This document shows, piece by piece, positions 57,416 through 64,000 of a stretch of DNA of 64,000 bases. The position numbers were made by a program, and so were the translations under genes. How positions within the stretch are numbered: the stretch's first letter is position 1; every line of letters begins with the position of its first letter. The notes under the pieces are model-generated. The model did no database searches. It saw only the letters and a list, made by a program, of their open reading frames with translations, and was not told where the DNA came from. Origin of the DNA: Eucalyptus grandis (Eukaryota; Streptophyta; Magnoliopsida; Myrtales; Myrtaceae); the NCBI RefSeq assembly GCF_016545825.1, contig NC_052614.1, positions 38,782,072 to 38,846,071 on the forward strand. Direction: 5' to 3'.

Positions 57416-59020
57416 GTTAAACGGAGATGGTCCTCATAGTAGGAAAAAAAAAATCACTTTTAGACACCACCTGAACGGCCTCTTCTGAATTTTTTTATTT
57501 ATTAGTGAAAATTGGTATATCGATCCAATTAAATCTTCTTCTTTTTCTTTGAATTTTGAGCATGCACATGAACAAAAATTGTCTAGCTTTTTTTTTTGAC
57601 AGAAAATAAATATCATTTAGTTAAGGGCTATGTTATTTCCTCCATCCCTAATTAGAGGATCCAATTATAATTTGACATCGCAAAAATTTCAACTTAGTTA
57701 AATTTACAAACGGGTTCTATCCTTATTTGCAATCCTCTAATGGAGGTCTGGCTCTAGTAAGGATGGAGAAAGATATGTCGCTTTAGTTAGGTGGGTAGTA
57801 TCAAGTCAATGAACCATTTGGTGGACATTTAGCATACGATATTGACGACGTCAAGAGCGTGAAACGTCATGCCCACATGTCGAATTCTTTACTCATTTAT
57901 AGCGATAGCGTAAAGATACTTGTATGTGTACTCATCATCTATTTTTTGGCAGTGTTCAAATGCACGTTTAACGTGGAACTTTCATTTACACTATCAGATA
58001 AGGCACTGGATCAGGTGTATAAAACCAAATCCTAACCACTCTATATATAACACAAAATACTCTCACTACCCCACACTTTATTCGCGATTTTCATTACATG
58101 ATTAAGGCTAGATATATTATCAACTAACGAGGATTAATAATGCTAGAGTGGATACGCACACTTTCTCTCAGCATCCGTGATCAAATATTTTCTTTCTCAG
58201 TTATATTAATAAATAAAAACAAACGCATCTCAATCACATGATTGAATAAAAAACCCATGCTCAAAAAGGCAAATAAAGCATTGCGTATAGATAAATAAAA
58301 AATAAGGGTTTAATACCTCAAAAAAACTCAAATTATACCAACCATGACACAAATACCTTAATTTTTTTTTATTAGTAGAAATCCTAAACTTGCCAATTGT
58401 GACAAATATACTCTAAACAGAACTAAAATAGAAAATATTTATATATACATTGGATTTATTTGTGACACGAAAAAAAAAGTCAGAAGTATTTGTGCCACAG
58501 TGGGCAACTTTATAATTTTTTTGTAATATATATATATATATAAGCTTTGGGTATTTATGCCACAGTGCGAATGGTATGAGATTTTTTGTGATGTTTGCCC
58601 AAAAAAATGAGCATTAGAAGTGGTTGTGTCCACTTAAACAACTCAAAATTGTTTTTTATCAACAAAAACTAGCAAATGGTGCCACTTGACCGAGAAATTA
58701 AAGACAGCGGTCGGTGGGCCAAAAAAATCGGAATTTCTTGTCTTTAGCCTCAAACTGTATAGGCAATAGACTATCTTCTCCATGTCGTTGCTACCAAGAG
58801 TGGGTTGAACAAGATTTCACGGGTAACGTTGAAACCCAAGCACGAGAAAACCCAGGAAATCTTTCGTGGAATCTTATGGAAGTATATCGAGAAACAGACG
58901 GAAAAAGAAGCTCTATAACAGGAAAAAAAAAAATCCGAGAATCGAATGAACCAACGATGGAAACAATTCCCTCTTGATCAAGTGAAAAAAAGAAAAAGAA
59001 AAGGAAACAAAACAGAGAAG

Positions 59021-59139
59021 ATGGCCACATTTGGAAGCCAATTCGAGGGCACCGCCGCTGCTTTCTCCGGCGGTGGTTTTACGCCCCCTCTCAGTCCACT
59101 GCACAGTTCACCTATCCCTCTTCGGTCTCTTCCGCCGGA
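59021..59139 (+). pseudogene. Possible first exon of an RPA32-like gene
   Basis: ATG at 59021 opens MATFGSQFEG, AAAFSGGGF, then a Ser/Pro-rich stretch (PPLSPLHSSPIPL), and ends at the good donor GA|GTAAGT (59139/59140). The SQF...FSGGGF pattern and the following Ser-rich segment resemble the N-terminus of plant replication protein A 32-kDa subunits, a single-stranded-DNA-binding factor whose N-terminus is phosphorylated (from family memory, no search). No second exon is seen before the Harbinger insertion at 59593 or within the window. It could be a truncated gene or a chance match. Confidence 0.4.
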
Positions 59140-59592
59140 GTAAGTTGTGTCACACGCAATTGGGAAGATGACAGTTTGTGCTAATCAACACTCGCGAGTT
59201 GCTTCCCTCTTGAGTGTCGTGGTAGGGATGGAATGTTGGGGTTTTTGAAGAACCAAAATCTGCTCAGTGTAATGCTAATCACATGTATGCATGAGTTGCA
59301 TTGCATATCTGTCGTCAAGAGTTATTAAAAGCGAAGTGGAATTCTGCTGGGTAGTATCTTTGGAGGATGTCGAAAAATGTAGCATGATTCAACGATTGGA
59401 ATTCATATTAGTCAATTTATTCCCATATGATACTAATCGTAGCATCAATGTGTGATTGGCAATTTAGATCCATCGATCCATTTGCAAATCACATCACATA
59501 GTTCAAGGAAAAGTTTCTGCTGCTTTGATAAATGGATCTCGTATGAAGCTGAGATTGTCTTCACTACCCTGTCAAGCAGTGGTAGAAATTTA
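59140..59592. other. Flank left of the Harbinger element
   Basis: No firm gene. On the minus strand, about 59460-59590, an open stretch reads LDRVVKTISASYEIHLS then KQQKLFLELCDVICK. It has protein-like composition but I do not recognise it. The end at TTA (59590-59592) is the inferred Harbinger target. Confidence 0.4.
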
Positions 59593-59806
59593 TGGTGCGT
59601 TTGGTAACGTTTCTGTTTAAAAATTGTTCTAGGAAACAGAAATAGAAAAAAGTGTTTCTCTTCCAGGGAATAATTTTTGAACAAAAAAACGCGTTTAGTA
59701 ACTGCATAAAATTTCTGTTTCTGGAATAGAAAAAGAACAGAAACACGTTTGGTAACTGCACAAAATTTATGTTCCATTTTTTTTTTCAAGTGTTTTTTTT
59801 TTTTTT

Positions 59807-60298
59807 AATAAAGTGTAAACTTGGTATTGAATTATCATTCTCATGAAATGCTCATCAATTTAATTTTGTTCATAGTAAGTGAAAACAAACATTCTAAACA
59901 TGATCATATTTGCTTTCTTGGAAGAAAATTTTTTAAGTTTGTACCAAAATTTTCCCAATTGCTTTTTTTTTTTTTTTTAATAAAGTGTAAACTTGGTTTT
60001 GAATTCTCATTATCATAAAAGGCTCATCAATTTAATTTTGTTCATGGTGAGTAAAGTCAAACATTCTAAACATGGTTATAAGTGCATACTTTGAAGAAAA
60101 TTTTATAAATAAACTTTGTACCAAATTTTTCTCACGTGCCTTTTTTTCAATAAAGTGTAAACTTGGTATTGCATTATCACTCTAATGAAATGCTCATCAA
60201 TTTAATTTTGTTCATGGTGGGTGAAGACAAACATTCTGAACATGGTCATGTGCATACTTGGAACAAAATTTCGTAAGTAAAATTTGTACAATAAGAGC
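59807..60298. repeat. Three ~171-bp tandem repeats in the Harbinger element
   Basis: Units begin AATAAAGTGTAAACTTGG at 59807, 59979 and 60149, each preceded by a T run and containing CTCATCAATTTAATTTTG and AAACATTCTRAACATG. They lie between the terminus and the transposase 3' end, and could be binding sites or expansion by slippage. Confidence 0.85.
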
Positions 60299-60453
60299 TG
60301 GCTAAAAGAAGAATATCTTATAGATCTCTACATAGACCCTTTCATACATAACATCACAATAATGAAGTAATATAGTTCATTGTTCAACTTCATCACATTG
60401 AATTTGATAAGTGAGTACTTAAAAACAAAATTACAAAAGTCGGAAACACAAAG

Positions 60454-61832
60454 TCATGAAATCTCAGGCATATTATGATCCGTCGCCATTTTATTTGCAA
60501 TCCTTGTCCTAGCATGTTTATTCTAGGTGCATCATGCAATGTATCATCTGCAACCTCCACTTCTGTAGGTTCGCATGGATACTCCGGATCTCCATATAGG
60601 GAAAAGTTTCTATCCATCACTTCTTGATCACGAATGTAGTTATGGAGAGCACAACAAGCAATTACAACAAGTGCTTGCTTCCGAATTGTAAATGAAGGCA
60701 TCTGTCTCAAAATGGTGAAGCAATTCTTTAATGCCCCAAATCACCTCTCAATTACATTTCTTAGTGAAGAGTGCTTCTTGTTGAACAATTCTCTTGATGT
60801 CCTTGGTCGTCCCCCATTCCCTCTATACTCGCTTAGATGATACCGATCGCCTCTAAATGGAGTTAAAAATCCTGGAAGTGCTGCATAACCCGAATCTACC
60901 ACGTAATATTTCCCTATAACATGATATATATAAATTTGTTGTGATATTCAACCATAATATATAATCATAAAATTGTCTTCATAAACAAAGTAAGTATCAG
61001 GTGGTGGTCGGGGAAATTGTAGTTGAGGATTTTTTAGTGCTGCTAAAAGCACTCGACAATCGTTGGCAGATCCTTCCCATCCAGCATACACGAAAGTAAA
61101 TTTCATATCAAAAGAGCAAATACACAGCACATTCTGGGTTGTTCTTCTACTCCTACCTCTAAATGGAATCTGCTGAGACACAGAGACGGTAGCATCTATA
61201 TGGGTGCCATCCATAGCACCTACGCAGTCCTGTCAATATATTAACAATCTAATATCATATAAGATTATCAACTACATGTATTTGACGGTATAAAATCAAT
61301 ATAAAAATCATACCTTGAAGTAGCGTTTATGACTAGGATCAATAAGAATTTCTTGTGGAATGACGTCAAAGGACGGTGGTTTGATTATCTCCTTTGAAAG
61401 TTTGATCATTGCTTTCAACACTTTGTTGAAATACTTGCTGATCGTTTCTCCTGAATGTTGGAATCTCTCACATAAATCTCTATTTGAGTTATTGTGAGTA
61501 ACCACACTTAAGAATATCCCAACTTGTTCATCTATTTGAACATATCAACTATCTTTCAACCAACCCCTTACCCTCATTAAGTCACATAAATTAAGAAAAA
61601 TATGTCTCTCCATCCTAAATGTTTCATATATCCTATTTGAATGTCCATGAACAATCTCCCTTATCCATTCTACTCCTGATAATTGATTGTCCCTAATAGG
61701 TTCTCTCGTATGCAGGGACGTGTCCATCGCAGCTAAGCAGAACCACACTACCAATATGTTAATATCATCATCCAAGAATTGTTCAACTGGTTGTACCTGC
61801 TCATTAGACACACTATTTGATCCCCCTTCCAT
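60454..61832 (-). pseudogene. Harbinger (DDE) transposase, three exons
   Basis: Exon 1 61832-61314 (MEGGSNSVSNEQ..., FRMERHIFLNLCDLMR, FQHSGETISKYFNKVLKAM, ending YFK before GTATG). Exon 2 61229 to about 60990 (DCVGAMDGTHIDA with the first catalytic Asp, then QNVLCICSFDMKFTFVYAGWEG and SANDCRVLL with the second). Exon 3 about 60914-60454 (YYVVDSGYAALPGFLTPFRG, then NVIER with Glu, FGALKN, MPSFTIRKQALVVIACCALHNYI), ending ANKMATDHNMPEIS at 60454 after a 1-base shift. All three DDE residues are visible. Inactivating changes are TGA at 61545-61547 (from CGA by C-to-T), TGA at 60741-60743 next to the catalytic Glu, and the late frameshift. The enzyme would cut at the TIRs and integrate at TWA targets. 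Confidence 0.88.
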
Positions 61833-62062
61833 AGTACCTATACAATCACAAAAATGACCAAAACATCAATATAGATTTTGAAAACACATCCCAATAACAA
61901 TCAATAACATAAGTCATAAAATCTCAATAAGATATGCCATTACATATAAGTACAAGAGTCTCAACATTAATCATATTTGAATAAACTAAAGATTAATAGA
62001 TAATATAAGTTATATAGTCTAATGAAACTCTATGCAATTCATAATATATTTCCAAACATCTA

Positions 62063-63096
62063 CTAAAGGAATTGAAGAAGTCCAATCCTCCTTGCAGATG
62101 TGGATATAATGAAAGCCTCCCTCCATTGACAACTGGCGCATTCTCGTTCCACTGCTTTATTGTAAACATCTTGCTCTATCTCAGGCATACTCAATAGAAT
62201 ATGGACTATAGCAGATATGGAGAAATGGTCTACAGGTGGTTGTGTAGTCCCTGAGCTCGCAGAGCCACCACCAGATTGACTTGATGACCTAACTTTCAGA
62301 AAATCTTGTATGGCTCTGCAAGTTTCAGCAATACCGGATTGGTTACTCTTTCTTCTCCACTTACTATTTGGAGTTCTATCCAATTTGTGCTTTCCATGAA
62401 CTGAAGTTCCAGAATCGTCTGTTGTAAAGAGTCTGTCATCACTGTGGTGTCCAATGAAATCATTTGCATTGCTACCATCATAGTCACCACCTGCATTGAC
62501 ACCATTTGCATCGCCACTACTGTTGTCACCACCTACATTGTCATCACCATTGTCATCATCATCCGACACATTCACATCTTGAGCATTTCCTATGGCGTGA
62601 TCCCCAGTAGCATATGTACCACCAAAAACAATACAGAGCTCATGATACTGAGGAAATCCATTCTTCCTGAATCTTGCCCACTCGACATTATCCTACAATT
62701 TTCACAATATTGACATTTCAACAATATAATCATACATTTTAAAATTGACATTTGTAATGATATCAAAATGACCACAAAGTTAAGAAATACCTTGATATGA
62801 GATTCCCATATACTTGGATCGTCGACAACAACTCTTTTGTTCACATTGTCCCAACCAAATCCGAACTGAGAAATGAGTTTGTGAAAACTGCCATACTGTT
62901 TTTTCAGTTTGTTTACCTTGTTCCTCAGCTGTACCATGGTAAATTGGAATCATGTCTGTCTACTGAGTTCAGACTGTACATTCCTCCACCCCGCTTTGTC
63001 GAAAGTGGAAGAGGTGTGGTTTCCCTTTAAATCGATAAGTATATTGGTTATAGACTCCGTCCACTTTGCATTGAATGAGTGTCTCTCAGATGCCAT
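62063..63096 (-). pseudogene. Harbinger ORF1, Myb/SANT-like DNA-binding protein
   Basis: Two exons: 63096-62791 (MASERHSFNAKWTESITN, FDKAGWRNVQSEL, VQLRNKVNKLKKQYGSF, GFGWDNVNKRVVVDDPSIW), donor AAG|GTATTT; and 62692-62063 (acceptor TTGTAG; DNVEWARFRKNGFPQY, a low-complexity Asp/Gly/Asn stretch, then EIEQDVYNKAVERE and CQWREAFIISTSARR). This is the Myb/SANT-like domain protein that accompanies PIF/Harbinger transposases and recruits them to DNA. One premature TGA (62951-62953) interrupts exon 1; the rest is open. It lies ~230 bases upstream of the transposase, same strand. Confidence 0.85.
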
Positions 63097-63394
63097 TGAA
63101 TCTTCGACCGGTTGAGCATCATATGAGTTATGAATTAAATCAATAACATAATACCATAAGAACTACACGCCATACACAGAATCAGCATGGTAACCTATAT
63201 GGATCCGTACACCCTATCCTATTTTGTGCACAGTCCAACTAAATTATAAGATCTCTAAGATTAAGACAAAGAAAAAAGAAGCCGAAAGGCCAACCTTAGC
63301 GTGCGGATAACTATTTCCAAAATCAGCAAATTGCGATTTATGTGGCAAGGACTGGCAAATTGCAAACAGAGCAAGGGAAAAAAAAATATTTCTT
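63097..63394. other. Region between ORF1 and the SDR exon
   Basis: Upstream (promoter) side of Harbinger ORF1. The right TIR of the transposon should be here or further right, but no reverse complement of GCGTTTGGTAACG is visible. No gene seen. Confidence 0.4.
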
Positions 63395-63493
63395 CGTGGA
63401 TTGGCACCGGTAAGGCGGAACTTTGGATGGATCCACCGAAGTTCTCAAAGCATTAGCGTCGATAATGGATCCACCAACACCAGCATTGTTCAC
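63395..63493 (-). pseudogene. Exon of a short-chain dehydrogenase/reductase (neomenthol-dehydrogenase-like)
   Basis: The minus strand from 63493 reads VNNAGVGGSIIDANALRTS then VDPSKVPP. NNAGVGG is the conserved NNAG motif of classical SDR enzymes, and VNNAGV..SI.DA.ALR is the arrangement of plant (+)-neomenthol dehydrogenase/carbonyl-reductase-like SDRs. It is preceded by a long pyrimidine-rich tract and CCTTCCTAG (63494 upward), a good acceptor. The similarity fades after ~30 residues and the Tyr-X-X-X-Lys catalytic part is absent, so the gene is broken here or continues beyond an unseen insertion. The upstream exon with the NAD(P) glycine motif would be past 64000. Confidence 0.6.
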
Positions 63494-64000
63494 CTAGGAA
63501 GGAGACAACTAATTGAGATAGAGTGAGAAACAAGGAAAAGAGAAGGAAACAGTCACCAAAATGAGTGCAAATATGCAAGAGGCTTCCACAATACAGGATA
63601 AGTTTTAATTCCACATTGCAACAAAAATCAAATGATGGAGACGGACATTATCATTGCCAAAAATCATTGTACCAAGCCTATTTTGGCAAAAAAATCCTTT
63701 GAAAATGATTGTTTAAGTTTCACAACTTTTATAAAGTAATTAGTTAAATGATTTCAATGACTTAACTTGCCAGAAAATGTAACGTGTTACTGTAATAGAA
63801 GGGATGAGATTTTGAGAGGTCCTTTTCCTCTCTCTAGTTATGAAAAATGTAACATGTTACCTTATCGTTTGATCAACAGGATTGACACTAATACAGGAAT
63901 TAACAGTATTAAGATGCATCCACCTATGCATCAATCTCTCCTAGTTGCAACACAATCCAAAGATCTTCAACAAGTTCAATAATCAATATCATTAGGCGCT
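63494..64000 (-). other. Probable intron of the SDR gene
   Basis: 507 bases without a credible frame, AT-rich, ending (minus strand) in a T/C-rich tract and CTAG. A near repeat around AAATGTAACRTGTTAC occurs at 63776-63791 and 63846-63861. Confidence 0.45.

Larger units (their letters stand above)
49998..58897. repeat. Segmental duplication, copy B
   Basis: Direct repeat of 43354-48735, enlarged by the solo LTR 51429-54736 and the retained sulfotransferase region. Unique block 54890-55175 replaces 46175-46660 of copy A. Non-coding apart from the sulfotransferase. Confidence 0.92.
59593..63300 (-). mobile_element. PIF/Harbinger DNA transposon, left end and both genes
   Basis: The left terminus TGGTGCGTTTGGTAACG follows the target TTA. 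Subterminal repeats (ACGTTTGGTAACTGCA) lie at 59690-59760, a three-unit tandem repeat at 59807-60298, transposase at 60454-61832 and the Myb/SANT-like ORF1 at 62063-63096. Both genes are on the minus strand. The right terminus is not found up to 63300 or beyond, so the stated end is approximate. Both proteins have premature stops, so this copy is not autonomous. Confidence 0.75.

Noticed and set aside
59593..59790. hAT assignment for the terminus GCGTTTGGTAACG
   Set aside because: Both visible copies follow TTA, and one encloses Harbinger transposase and Myb-like genes. No 8-bp duplication is seen.
1..64000. tRNA, rRNA or viral genome insertions
   Set aside because: Apart from the SINE promoter remnants, no tRNA cloverleaf or rRNA segment was recognised by eye, and no pararetrovirus-type or other viral gene set. 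A tRNAscan or rRNA profile run would be decisive.

Overview
This is plant nuclear DNA, most likely from a eudicot. It carries plant-type Ty3/gypsy and Ty1/copia retrotransposons with initiator-Met-tRNA primer sites, PIF/Harbinger and long-TIR DNA elements, a tRNA-derived SINE, a plant-type cytosolic sulfotransferase, and fragments of PPR, BUD23-like, RPA32-like and SDR genes. A woody species such as a Myrtaceae is a guess only. Intact protein-coding genes are scarce, and I see no operon, CRISPR array, rRNA gene or tRNA gene. There is one 100-N assembly gap at 35460-35559.

Layout. 1-12206: a minus-strand Tekay/Del-like Ty3/gypsy element (about 688-11029, with ~3 kb LTRs) between plus-strand fragments of the same LTR family. 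12207-17643: a Tat/Ogre-like LTR fragment, then gene-poor DNA with a clean SINE (15284-15483, 14-bp target duplication). 17644 to the gap: a degraded SIRE/Maximus-like Ty1/copia element split by two nested LTR insertions (21303-26230 and 26586-30575). The second insertion itself contains a MITE. Downstream of pol the copia element carries an extra long ORF (32225-34463). 35560-43353: a decayed PPR gene, one BUD23-like exon, and a second, much decayed copia element (37624-42175).

43354-58897 holds a direct tandem segmental duplication. Copy A is 43354-48735 and copy B is 49998-58897. Each copy serves as an empty-site control for insertions in the other: a long-TIR element is present only in A, and a 3.3-kb solo LTR only in B. 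Copy B keeps a sulfotransferase gene, which carries a 1-bp frameshift in a C tract. Copy A keeps only its last 19 codons. 58898-64000: an RPA32-like first exon, a PIF/Harbinger transposon encoding both a transposase and a Myb/SANT-like protein, and a minus-strand SDR exon whose upstream intron runs off the window.

How the pieces relate. The Harbinger element and the MITE at 28011 share their terminal ~33 bases and a TTA target, so they probably belong to one mobilisation family. Most coding regions of the mobile elements carry stops, frameshifts or lost catalytic residues. The sulfotransferase is the best candidate for a functional or recently functional host gene. I found no convincing new biological system. 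The most informative signals are the paired duplication with its datable insertions, the copia extra ORF, the duplicated Gag zinc knuckle in the Tekay element, and the MITE-Harbinger link.
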